A DNA stretch of 7,229 nucleotides from UBA9662 sp002729415 (GCA_002729415.1 PBXZ01000243.1:1-7229); one strand, 5' to 3'. Counted from the first letter of the stretch, positions 1 to 6,872 are shown. Translations and numbers: made by a program. Notes: generated from the letters alone by a model not told the origin.

Positions 1-44
1 AAACAAAAAACATGGATTCAATGATCTCGCAATATTATTAGGAT

Positions 45-130
45 GCGGATTATGGAATTTTCACTTAAAATATGCATAAATTATTTATAGGAATGTCTAC
101 TGATATAGTTGTATGCGAAAAATAATCCGC
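45..130. repeat. AT-rich segment bounded by a perfect 9-bp inverted repeat
   Basis: GCGGATTAT at 45-53 is the exact reverse complement of ATAATCCGC at 122-130. The 68 bases between are strongly AT-rich and contain the stop codon of the caspase-lectin gene. The right arm sits where the protein stops resembling a lectin domain. This could be the footprint of a small insertion or a recombination scar. A 9-bp match in AT-rich DNA could also be chance. No transposase and no target duplication were recognised. Confidence 0.35.
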
Positions 131-1609
131 CAGGAACTTGTTTTCCTTAGCATCATTGATTGTGGCTAGGTGGCCACCGTTTTGATGTGCGATATTTCTG
201 ACCTCGGGCCAGCGCATAGACCGTCGGGTGATTGCGTAGGTGTGATCCTCGTAAATCACGAAGTTCTGAAAATACTGCTTAAGATCATCAGGGATTTGTT
301 GAAGATAAGTGGACGAAAGTAATGAGATTTTCGGTTTGCGCTTGGCTTCTGCAATCTGTCTTTGCTCTGCTTCTTGTCGTTTGCGCTCCTCCTCCTGCTT
401 GGCTTCCTCGGCGAGTTGTTTCTTCTGTTCCTCCGCAGTCTTTCGTTTGGCCTCGGTGATCTGCTGTTGCTCAGCCTTGGCCTTGGACTGCTGGCGTTTC
501 AATCGTTTCAGTTTCATTCGGGCCACCGGAGCCAGCTTGCTCTCCGGGAAGGCGACAAGGAAATCCTCGAAGTCCTCTGGGCTGTCGGAATCCTGCAACT
601 CCTTCCACATCTCTTCGTCCGGAAGGAATTGGCTTGGGGCTAGAGCCGCAACTGTTGCAGGAGCCGGGGCTGCCGCTGTACTTTCCGGTTCCGGAGCCGC
701 CTTCGGCAGCGCAAAGACAAAATCCCCCTTGTCGAGGTTGGGGTTCCTGATCTTGCCGTACTGGGGGTGCTGTGCATTTCTGGAGTAGTTCACCACCGTC
801 TTCTGAAGGAACTCCCCAAGCTCGATGGCGGTGACGTAGCGATCCCCGTCTGTGTCGCCCTCGCCACCGAGCGCCGCGACAAACTGTTGACGGAAGGTGC
901 TGGTGTCCGGAACAGTCTCATCCGCACTTCCGGAGGTGATGAACTGGCGAACAGGCTTTGTCGTCTTGTAGCTGATGTTCTCAGGAACAGCCCGGCTGAG
1001 CGCGAAGAGTGAGCCGGAGAAGCAGGAGTCAAAGAGAAAGAGTGCGTGCTTACTGCGGATGCGCTGGGCGTAGACCTCAATCTGGCGCATGTCCATTGCC
1101 GAGTCGAGGAATCCGTCAAGGTCACGGTTGGGATTGGGGCTTGAGGTGGGAATGATGTAGCCCATCTCCTCACCATAGTTCTTTACGGTGTGTCCGTGCC
1201 CTGCGAAGTAGAAGAGCAGGCGGTTCTCAGGTTTGCGCCCGTGCCTGCGGATGAAACCCGTGAAGGCCTGATCAAGGGCCATATAGTCCTCCGCATCCTC
1301 CACCACCTCCACGTTGAAGCCATGCGACTCCAGTGCGGCAGTGACCGCTTTAACGTCTTTTCGGACCCCTGGAAGTTTTGGCCATCCATTTGTGTAGTCG
1401 CTCACCCCGATCACGAGCGCGTGGCTCTCTTCATAGAGTCCGACAGACTCGCCCACCTTCGTCTTGATCTCGACGCGCTTGACGCCACGGGTTTCGGCGG
1501 CAAAAGCAGGAAGAGTGAACAGCAGGATGGCAAGTGCAAGCAGGAGCTTGCAGTGGATATGTCTCAACGGGCTGGGATTGGAAAGAGGTATGCGGCAGGA
1601 GTATTCCAC
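65..1609 (-). CDS. Secreted caspase-like (peptidase C14) protein with coiled coil and truncated C-type-lectin-like domain
   Basis: This is a 514-residue caspase-fold cysteine peptidase predicted to be exported. A hydrophobic signal sequence lies at residues 21-38, with likely cleavage after AFA. The C14 domain spans about 62-300: the first strand ALVIGVSDY at 64-72, catalytic His138 in FAGHGH and catalytic Cys196 in FDSCFSG. Residues 252-263 (DTDGDRYVTAIE) fit an EF-hand calcium loop, which recalls calcium-activated metacaspases. A Pro/Ala linker at 302-325 is followed by a short helical unit, EMWKELQDSDSPEDFEDFL, often found after bacterial caspase domains. Residues 371-427 form a highly charged Lys/Glu/Gln coiled coil. 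Residues 447-497 match only the start of a C-type-lectin-like domain (WPEV, GGHLATI, ENKFL); its second half is missing. The listed start is GTG. A TTG at residue 15 (1567-1565) would give a normal 23-residue signal peptide beginning like that of the caspase stump at 3885-3757, and may be the true start. Neither start has a clear Shine-Dalgarno. Substrate is unknown. Confidence 0.85.
   Translation of the reverse strand: MEYSCRIPLSNPSPLRHIHCKLLLALAILLFTLPAFAAETRGVKRVEIKTKVGESVGLYEESHALVIGVSDYTNGWPKLPGVRKDVKAVTAALESHGFNVEVVEDAEDYMALDQAFTGFIRRHGRKPENRLLFYFAGHGHTVKNYGEEMGYIIPTSSPNPNRDLDGFLDSAMDMRQIEVYAQRIRSKHALFLFDSCFSGSLFALSRAVPENISYKTTKPVRQFITSGSADETVPDTSTFRQQFVAALGGEGDTDGDRYVTAIELGEFLQKTVVNYSRNAQHPQYGKIRNPNLDKGDFVFALPKAAPEPESTAAAPAPATVAALAPSQFLPDEEMWKELQDSDSPEDFEDFLVAFPESKLAPVARMKLKRLKRQQSKAKAEQQQITEAKRKTAEEQKKQLAEEAKQEEERKRQEAEQRQIAEAKRKPKISLLSSTYLQQIPDDLKQYFQNFVIYEDHTYAITRRSMRWPEVRNIAHQNGGHLATINDAKENKFLADYFSHTTISVDIPINNLCIF
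119..271 (-). other. Partial C-type-lectin-like domain (first half only)
   Basis: Residues 447-497 of the caspase protein show the opening of a lectin C-type fold: a Tyr-Ala strand, a Trp-containing WPEVRNIAHQ helix, the GGHLATI strand and the ENKFLADY helix. Complete domains run about 110-120 residues and continue with a WxG strand and a C-terminal Trp/Cys block. None of these follow. The last 17 residues come from AT-rich DNA and resemble nothing. Confidence 0.6.
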
Positions 1610-1642
1610 AACTGGAGCAAGGAAGCAAGAGAGCCTGTACTT

Positions 1643-1710
1643 CCAAGGTTTGTTCTCCAGCGGTTTTCTCTTAAGGTGGGATTACATGAGGGGCTGCGGC
1701 TTCGGGCGGT
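1643..1710. repeat. Diverged ~65-bp repeat, copy A
   Basis: This stretch aligns without gaps to 7143-7210 at roughly two thirds identity by eye. Shared blocks include GTTCTCCA, GTTTTCTC, TTACAT, TGCGG and TCGGGCG. Copy A lies just upstream of the caspase-lectin gene start. Copy B lies about 300 bp upstream of the WD40-caspase gene. The unequal distances argue against one shared promoter. A repeated intergenic element, or a duplicated ancestral leader, fits better. Confidence 0.5.
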
Positions 1711-1736
1711 GCCGGGAGTGGGTTTTGTCACCCCCC

Positions 1737-1868
1737 TCAGATACTGCTATGCGTGATACGCAGCAGTTCCTTGAGTGTAGAGATCGCGTCACTGTGGGAG
1801 ATTCCCCCAAGTCTTCTAGATCCATTGACGTTCTGAACCAGCATGGGTCCACCACCGCTAGTGCAGGA
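1737..1868 (-). pseudogene. Caspase (C14) gene fragment with the catalytic-Cys region
   Basis: Read on the minus strand, this segment contains SCTSGG (Cys codon at 1863-1865), which resembles the catalytic-Cys motif DTCKSG of the WD40-caspase protein. It then shows NVNGSRR, GGISHSD and STLKELLR. From NV onward it matches NVTGSKK, RGISRSD and SALKELLR of that protein at 16 of 26 positions without gaps. Between the Cys and NV it has about seven extra residues. The reading frame ends in TGA eight codons after the end of the match. It has no start codon of its own, and it begins right at the end of the TPR coding sequence. It is therefore a remnant and not a functional gene. Together with the stump at 3757-3885 it appears to be the other end of a caspase gene split by the cyclase-TPR gene. 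Its best relative could instead be a duplicated piece of the WD40-caspase gene. Confidence 0.65.
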
Positions 1869-1875
1869 TTGGGTT

Positions 1876-2433
1876 TTACTCCTCAGGCTCCCAGCCGGCC
1901 TTGATGAGTCCTTCAATGATGGGGTCGGCAAGTGCGGAGTTGGGAACAAAAATGCGGCGGTAGTCGTCGCGGGTCTTGAGGTTGGGGCGCATGGCAAGGT
2001 AGCGGTCCAGCGCGGCTTTGGCTTCCGGACCCCGTTCCAAGTGCCCCAGCACCGCCGCCCGAAAGCCCAAATGAAGCCCTGCTTTATGCTGACGCAATGC
2101 CTTGTCAATCGCCACCAGCGCCTCGTCATACCTCCCCTGCCCTAACAAGGCAAAGTAATGTGTCGCATTAAAGTGGTTCATATTCGGGTCAGCCGGGCTG
2201 AGTTCAATCCCCTTGAGGATGGAGGTTTCCCCTTGTTGAAAATCCCCGGAATGAACTTGGGCCAAAGCCAGCCAGGAGTGGCTGAAGGCATTGCTGGGGT
2301 TAAACTGTATGGCACGCCGGACATAGTCCAGTGCGGTGGGATGGTCTCCGCTGAAGAAGTAGGCCGCAGCAATGCTCATCAAAGCCAGTGGGTTTTCCGG
2401 GTTCAGGCTCTCGGCCTTGCGGCCATGTGCCAT
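1876..2433 (-). CDS. TPR C-terminal part of the cyclase protein, out of frame with its N-terminal part
   Basis: These 185 residues are a run of tetratricopeptide repeats: NPENPLALMSIAAAYF, NPSNAFSHSWLALAQV, a third starting ADPNMNHFNATHY, and GRYDEALVAIDKAL. They end in a DDYRRIFVPNSALADPIIEGLIKAGW tail like the usual end of cyclase-TolB-TPR proteins. It almost certainly belongs to the gene at 3707-2403 and not to a separate gene. The two frames overlap, the TPR array begins in the upstream frame, and the ATG at 2433 falls inside a repeat with no Shine-Dalgarno. Joining the frames at the A6 run gives one protein of about 610 residues. TPRs normally mediate protein-protein contacts. If the frame change is real and not bypassed, this part is either untranslated or made by internal initiation. 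Confidence 0.7.
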   Translation of the reverse strand: MAHGRKAESLNPENPLALMSIAAAYFFSGDHPTALDYVRRAIQFNPSNAFSHSWLALAQVHSGDFQQGETSILKGIELSPADPNMNHFNATHYFALLGQGRYDEALVAIDKALRQHKAGLHLGFRAAVLGHLERGPEAKAALDRYLAMRPNLKTRDDYRRIFVPNSALADPIIEGLIKAGWEPEE

Positions 2434-3707
2434 GATCTCGTCGAGTGTTTTTTAGGATCCTTCGTGATGCGCTGGATCAGCTCCATCATACTGTTCAGTC
2501 CAAGGTAGGCATGGGCATCCGAATGGGAGGGTTCCATTTCAACCGCCCGCTCAAAGTGTTGACGAGCCTGCACGAGTCCGGGGTCTTCGTGGTCCGTGTG
2601 CTGACGTTCGTGGAAGCTTCGCAACCCTTGCAGGTACACCTCCCACGCGCTAAGGTTTTCCGGACGCTTGCGGACGAGACGGTTCTGCTCGTGTCCCGTC
2701 ACGGTGGGGCCCACCCGCCGGGCAATAGCCTCGGAGACCTCATCTTGGACATCAAAGATGTCTTCCAGCGTGCGGTCCCACTTCTCTGACCAGAGGTGGT
2801 GGTCCTCCTCCGCGTCAATCAACTGTGCGGTGATGCGCACGCGGTTTCCCCCTTTCCGCACGCTGCCCTCGACGATGTAGCGTGCGCCGAGTTCCTGCGC
2901 AACCTGTTTGAGGTTCGATGACTTGCCCCGGTAGGTGAAGCTGGAGTTGCGCGAGATCACCGGAAAGGTGCGCCAGAGCGAGAGGTTGGTGATGATGTCC
3001 TCGGTGATGCCGTCCGCGAAGTACTCCTGCTCCGGATCCCCGCTCATGTTCGCAAACGGCAGCACCGCGATGGCGGGAACCTTGGTGTCCTCGGTGGCTT
3101 CTAGCTCCGGGACGGGTGCGGCTTCCGGAGCGGGCGAGGGTTCCGCTGGCGCTGACAAGGCTTCCAGCACCTTGGAGGCGCTGCCGAGTTCGACCTTGTA
3201 GGTGGGAACAGGCGTGGCGATGTTCTTCATCTCCTGCGCCCCCGTACTCACAAAGCTGAGGTCGAGCTTGCGGCAGACCTCGTCGTGGAACTTCCCGGAA
3301 AGGTTGATGCCCCCCGGCTCTGCCGCCTCCTCCAACCGTGCGGCGACGTTGACGCCATCACCGTAAAGATTGTCGCCCTCCACGATCACATCCCCAAGGT
3401 TGAGACCCACCCGGATCTGCATTTGATCCTCCGGAGCCACTTCTGTGTTACGGTCCCGCAAGTTGCGTTGAAACTCCACCGCCGCCACAATCGCATCCAC
3501 CGGACTGGCGAACTCGGCGATCACGGAATCTCCGGCGCTGCCGAAAATACGCCCGTGGTGTGCGACAATGGCCTCATCCGTGAGACTTCGGCAGGCTTTG
3601 AGGTTGCGCAAGGTGCGGTCTTCGTTCTCCCCCATCAGGCGGCTGAAGCCCACCACGTCGGCGGCGAGGATGGCAGCAAGTTTGCGGCGGGGATTGGAGT
3701 CAGACAT
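2403..3707 (-). CDS. Class III adenylate/guanylate cyclase with TolB/FlgO-like domain (frameshifted before its TPRs)
   Basis: The product should convert ATP or GTP to a cyclic nucleotide in the cytosol; no signal peptide or membrane segment is present. The class III catalytic domain spans about residues 8-172. Metal-binding Asp17 lies in AADVVGFS and Asp60 in AGDSVIAEF. Asn120 and Arg124 (GVNVAARLE) are the transition-state residues, so the site looks complete. A Pro/Ala/Glu linker at 176-208 leads to a TolB/FlgO-like domain at about 210-330 (AVLPFANMSGD, YFADGITEDII, ARYIVEGSVR). TPRs begin near 385. The frame leaves the TPRs after Lys420 at an A6 run and ends 14 residues later in unrelated sequence. 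One extra A would restore an uninterrupted protein of about 610 residues. The ATG at 3707 is supported by the start of the domain but has only a weak purine-rich ribosome site. It lies 49 bases after the caspase stump, probably in the same transcript. Nucleotide specificity cannot be settled by eye. Confidence 0.85.
   Translation of the reverse strand: MSDSNPRRKLAAILAADVVGFSRLMGENEDRTLRNLKACRSLTDEAIVAHHGRIFGSAGDSVIAEFASPVDAIVAAVEFQRNLRDRNTEVAPEDQMQIRVGLNLGDVIVEGDNLYGDGVNVAARLEEAAEPGGINLSGKFHDEVCRKLDLSFVSTGAQEMKNIATPVPTYKVELGSASKVLEALSAPAEPSPAPEAAPVPELEATEDTKVPAIAVLPFANMSGDPEQEYFADGITEDIITNLSLWRTFPVISRNSSFTYRGKSSNLKQVAQELGARYIVEGSVRKGGNRVRITAQLIDAEEDHHLWSEKWDRTLEDIFDVQDEVSEAIARRVGPTVTGHEQNRLVRKRPENLSAWEVYLQGLRSFHERQHTDHEDPGLVQARQHFERAVEMEPSHSDAHAYLGLNSMMELIQRITKDPKKHSTRSWHMAARPRA
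2446..2456 (-). other. A6 run at the frame change inside the cyclase-TPR gene
   Basis: On the minus strand the sequence reads CCT AAA AAA CAC in the cyclase frame. The A run occupies 2453-2448. Re-reading one A gives AAA AAA ACA CTC GAC GAG ATC ATG, which enters the TPR frame directly. Before that point the TPR frame has a TAA at 2454-2452, so the switch must occur within the A run. Possible causes are a lost base, a sequencing error, or transcriptional or ribosomal slippage on A6. A T precedes the two AAA codons, so this is not a textbook X XXY YYZ site in the zero frame. Confidence 0.7.
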
Positions 3708-3756
3708 GAGAAACTTTCAGGCACAGAAGGAGCAAAGGATTTCCATCAGAACCACT

Positions 3757-3885
3757 TTAGTCCGAGTTGCCAACGACCAGTGCGACCCGGTTCAGACCTG
3801 TCCGGGCAATGCCCTTCTCGGTGGCATAGATGGGAAGAGTGAACAGGAGGGTGGCAAACGCCAGCAGGGTGAGGGTGCGTCTCAT
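3757..3885 (-). pseudogene. 5' stump of a secreted caspase-like (C14) gene
   Basis: This 42-residue frame starts at an ATG whose first bases overlap the TGA of the WD40-caspase gene (ATGA), a typical translationally coupled operon junction. It encodes a full signal peptide (RRTLTLLAFATLLFTLPIYA), a short spacer, then RVALVVGNSD, the hallmark first strand of a C14 caspase domain. A TAA follows immediately where a Tyr and the rest of the domain are expected. The signal region is very close to that of the caspase-lectin gene (LLFTLP plus LLA), and the DNA also aligns, with about 14 consecutive identical bases in that stretch. No continuation is visible in the 49 bases before the cyclase start. 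The stump lacks both catalytic residues, so it cannot be a peptidase. A small exported peptide is conceivable but unlikely. Confidence 0.7.
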
Positions 3886-6842
3886 CTCACAAACAGTGGA
3901 AAATCCGGAAAGTTTGGAGGAACGGTGGTGGTTGGACGCTGCTGCCCCCTTGTGAGGGTCTTGACGCTGCGGGTGACATGCAGGTCAAGCTCCTTGAGGG
4001 TGATGACTTGATCGCGGTCATAGTCTGCAGAGCCCTTGAGTCCATCGAGCAGTGCCTTCGTGAAGGCGCCATGACCCCACGACGTGTCCTCCACGCTGAG
4101 TTCGCTTCCCGTTGATGCGGTCATCACCACGACTCCGGATTCGGTGCGTAGCAGCTCCTTGAGTGCGGAGGTCGAGTCGCTTCTTGAAATCCCACGGAAC
4201 TTTTTGGAGCCCGTCACATTCCCGGATTTGCAGGTGTCCACCATCAGCAGCGTCTTGCCAGGGAGGTCTGCGAGGATGCTGTTGAAATCACTCCACTGCA
4301 CGGCACTGCGCCTGAGCTTCTCCGGGTTCGCGTCATGCGGCAGGAACCAGTAGTTGTCCCTACTGTCGTTCACTCCATGTCCTGCAACAAAGACCACGGC
4401 CACATCACGCTGCGTGACCTCGCTCTCGAGCCAGTCAAAGCCGTCGAGTATTTCACCCTTGGTTGCCTCCTCATTGGTGAGCACCCTTGACCTCACCTCT
4501 CCAAACAAGCGGCCCTGCTGGCTCTTGAAGGCTCTTGCAATACCCTCTGCATCCGCGTGCGCAAAGCGCAGGTCCAGATCGTTGTTCTCGTAGTCACTCA
4601 CTCCAATGGAGAGTACATAGAGATTGGGCATGAACGGATCCGCAGGAGCCGCCTGTCTTGAGCTCAGCGTGATCACTGCAGGGTTCGAGATCGCACTTGG
4701 ACTTTTGGCAAGCACCTCAATGACATTCTCTCCTTGATCCAGCGGCACTGTTCTGGAGAAGCGGCGCACGATCCCTGAGGAAGGATCGGCCTCTGTCCTC
4801 TTGACTCCGCGCTGCCCGGCTTCGATGCTGCGTCCATTGAGCTTGACGATAAGTTTGAGTTCCGTGTTTCTGTCTGAACCCCCGGGAAGCGTCACCTCCA
4901 GCTCTAGGGTTGCCTCGGATCCACTGATCTCCACTCCGTTTGCGGGAGAGACGATGCGCACCTCCGGGGGCAGGATCGCCGAGACCTCCACCTGTTCCGT
5001 GCGTCTTGTCTTCTTGAGCTTTGCAATGGCCTGCTGCTCGCTGCCGAGCAGGAACGCCTGCCTCACCAGCTCCGGGTTGTAGAGGCTCTCGTAGAAGCGG
5101 CTGCTGTCGTAGAATCGTGCGGATTTCTCTGATCCTCGGTTGACGTGGAAGCCGATCAGGCGGTCTCCGTTGAGGCTGCTTGCGTAGTAGCCCGATTTGG
5201 TCCAGGCAACCCACCCGGAGGGCTCCGGGGGACTCAAGGTCTTGTCGAAGCTCACAAAGAGGGAAACGGTGGGTTCGATGGTCTGCTTGCTGCCGACCTG
5301 ACCCAGATCCCAGAGTTTGAGGGTCTGATCTGCAGAGCCGCTCAGCAGGCGGTTGCCCTCGACGGCAAGCACCCAGATTGTTCCCTCATGTCCAACGAGG
5401 TTTGCGAGTTCCTTCCCGTCCTTGTTGTAGACACTAAGTTGACCGTTGGCACCCCCGGAGACGATGCTGCCGTCCGGGGTGAACCCGTAGACCCTGTGCA
5501 CATAGCCGCCGGTTGCATCCCGGACCACCCGGGCGCGCTCGCGGCTGCCCTCCTTGATCACCAGCACTGCATCACTGTACCCGTAGTCTCCTCCCTTTTC
5601 GTGGGAGAGCCTGAGCGGCCCAAAGTGGGTTCTGAGGCGCTGGAAGGAGGAGGCGTCGGATTTTGAGAGTTTGGTGACCTGCAGGCTTGCAAAGTCGAAG
5701 GCGTGCTCAAGATCACTCTTCCCGTAGTTTGCTGTCCATGTAGTCCCAAACCCAAACTGGGATCCCTTCAGTCCGGAGGCCCAGACAGCCCGGCCGCCTC
5801 CAACGATGCGGCGCTTTTCCCGTCCAGTGTCTGCGTCCCAGAAGACGATCTCCTTGTCGTCTCCTCCGGCGCTGACGGCAGTTCCGTCCGGAAGCCAGCC
5901 CACTGCCATTGTCAGGTTCTCGTGTCCGGTGTAGGAGGTCAGCAGTTTCCCGGAGTGGACGTTCCAGATGTTGACCTTGTATGGATAAGAGCTGGTCCCT
6001 GAAAGCAGCCTGTTTCCGTCTGGGTGCGCGGCGAGTCCGGTTGGCTTGGTTTCAGAGCGGATGGTCCGGATTGGCCTCAGCGCATAATCCCAGATGCGGA
6101 TCGTCTTGTCGTATCCTGCGCTTGCGATCCAGTCCGGTCCAACTGCGATCCAATTCGGGTCTTCATCGTGCCTCCCGAGTGCAAGCTGCCGTCCGGATTC
6201 CGCGTCCCAGAGGCGCACCGTGTGGTCATCAGAGGCGCTCACGACCCTAAGACGTCCTTTGTCTTCAAAAAGCCGGACCGCGTAGACATCATTTTCATGC
6301 CCTTGCAGCACCGGACCGGCAGTGAAGCGGCTGCCGGAGCGCTTCCAGAGTCGGACGGTGTAGTCTCCTGATCCAGACACCAGCCAGCGTCCATCCGGAG
6401 AGAAGTCAAGATCGTAAACTACATTCTCATGGCCCTTCAGGATCTGCCGCAGCTCTCCGGAGTGGAAGTCATGGAGGCGGATCACATGCTCCGGCATGAA
6501 ATATCCTCCGCTTGCCAGCAGCTTCCCGTCCGGACTGAGCGCGATTGAGTAGATCTTTCCCTCAGAACCCGACCCGAGCTGTCCGAGGATCTTGCGCTCC
6601 TCCCGGCCGTTTTTTGGATTCCAGATGCGGATCGTCTTGTCATCAGAGGCGGTCACGAGCCTGCCGTCTGGAGTGATCAATAATCTCCATATTTTCACAG
6701 TGTGTCCGCCCGGGTCAAGGCGCAGGAGTGCCTGCGGGGCGGCGTGGAGTGCTGAGGAGGAGAGCAGGAGCAGCAGGATGGAAGCTGCAAGACTCAGGAG
6801 CATGTTGCGGCAGTGGGGCTTCGTGTAGGCAGTGCAGGGCAT
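3882..6842 (-). CDS. Exported WD40-repeat caspase-like (peptidase C14) protein
   Basis: This is a 986-residue protein with a signal peptide (hydrophobic core 15-33, likely cleavage after LHA). WD40 repeats follow at about 45-345: seven units with SPDG or TPDG turns and endings such as TIRIW, TVRLW and VNIW. A divergent stretch spans 346-445, and two more repeats lie at 446-515 (SGGANGQLSVY, DQTLKLWD). Residues 540-600 (GWVAWTKSGYYASS, GDRLIGFHVNRG) are of a kind seen in WD40-caspase proteins. An Ig-like beta module lies at about 626-727 (PPEVRIVSPANG to NPAVITLS). The caspase domain spans 739-985, with strand LYVLSIGVSDY, His822 in VAGHG and Cys871 in DTCKSG, so the dyad is intact. Residues 940-951 (DYDRDQVITLKE) fit an EF-hand loop. 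The propeller probably binds a partner or senses a ligand, with the caspase as effector; the substrate is unknown. ATG 6842 has GAGG five bases upstream and a promoter close by. ATG at 6803 is an alternative start. Confidence 0.93.
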   Translation of the reverse strand: MPCTAYTKPHCRNMLLSLAASILLLLLSSSALHAAPQALLRLDPGGHTVKIWRLLITPDGRLVTASDDKTIRIWNPKNGREERKILGQLGSGSEGKIYSIALSPDGKLLASGGYFMPEHVIRLHDFHSGELRQILKGHENVVYDLDFSPDGRWLVSGSGDYTVRLWKRSGSRFTAGPVLQGHENDVYAVRLFEDKGRLRVVSASDDHTVRLWDAESGRQLALGRHDEDPNWIAVGPDWIASAGYDKTIRIWDYALRPIRTIRSETKPTGLAAHPDGNRLLSGTSSYPYKVNIWNVHSGKLLTSYTGHENLTMAVGWLPDGTAVSAGGDDKEIVFWDADTGREKRRIVGGGRAVWASGLKGSQFGFGTTWTANYGKSDLEHAFDFASLQVTKLSKSDASSFQRLRTHFGPLRLSHEKGGDYGYSDAVLVIKEGSRERARVVRDATGGYVHRVYGFTPDGSIVSGGANGQLSVYNKDGKELANLVGHEGTIWVLAVEGNRLLSGSADQTLKLWDLGQVGSKQTIEPTVSLFVSFDKTLSPPEPSGWVAWTKSGYYASSLNGDRLIGFHVNRGSEKSARFYDSSRFYESLYNPELVRQAFLLGSEQQAIAKLKKTRRTEQVEVSAILPPEVRIVSPANGVEISGSEATLELEVTLPGGSDRNTELKLIVKLNGRSIEAGQRGVKRTEADPSSGIVRRFSRTVPLDQGENVIEVLAKSPSAISNPAVITLSSRQAAPADPFMPNLYVLSIGVSDYENNDLDLRFAHADAEGIARAFKSQQGRLFGEVRSRVLTNEEATKGEILDGFDWLESEVTQRDVAVVFVAGHGVNDSRDNYWFLPHDANPEKLRRSAVQWSDFNSILADLPGKTLLMVDTCKSGNVTGSKKFRGISRSDSTSALKELLRTESGVVVMTASTGSELSVEDTSWGHGAFTKALLDGLKGSADYDRDQVITLKELDLHVTRSVKTLTRGQQRPTTTVPPNFPDFPLFVR

Positions 6843-6847
6843 CGTGG

Positions 6848-6851
6848 CCTC
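6848..6851 (-). promoter_or_regulatory. Ribosome binding site of the WD40-caspase gene
   Basis: GAGG on the minus strand lies five bases before the ATG at 6842. It supports that start over the internal Met14 codon at 6803, which has no comparable purine stretch. Confidence 0.5.
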
Positions 6852-6872
6852 GTGGGGATGGTGTGCGGCTGT

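Noticed and set aside
1..64. Terminator after the caspase-lectin gene using the T6 run near position 10
   Set aside because: The T run is not preceded by a GC-rich hairpin. The inverted-repeat arms are 68 bases apart, too far for a typical terminator.
1190..1756. Long plus-strand open frame opposite the start of the caspase-lectin gene
   Set aside because: It runs antisense to a gene with clear domains, shows no recognisable motif and is rich in residues typical of shadow frames. The same holds for the plus-strand frames at 309-788, 3285-3842 and 5145-5666.
1737..1876. Rho-independent terminator after the TPR coding sequence
   Set aside because: G- and C-rich stretches occur near 1715-1740, but I find no good stem followed by a T run on either strand.
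1876..3885. Pycsar- or CBASS-like defence system (cyclase plus effector)
   Set aside because: The cyclase is the common TolB-TPR type. The caspases carry signal peptides and no cyclic-nucleotide-binding domain, so the defining pairing is absent.
4717..5214. Minus-strand frame inside the WD40-caspase gene
   Set aside because: It is Arg/Pro/Gln-rich, overlaps the Ig-like and linker coding sequence in another frame, and has no ribosome site.
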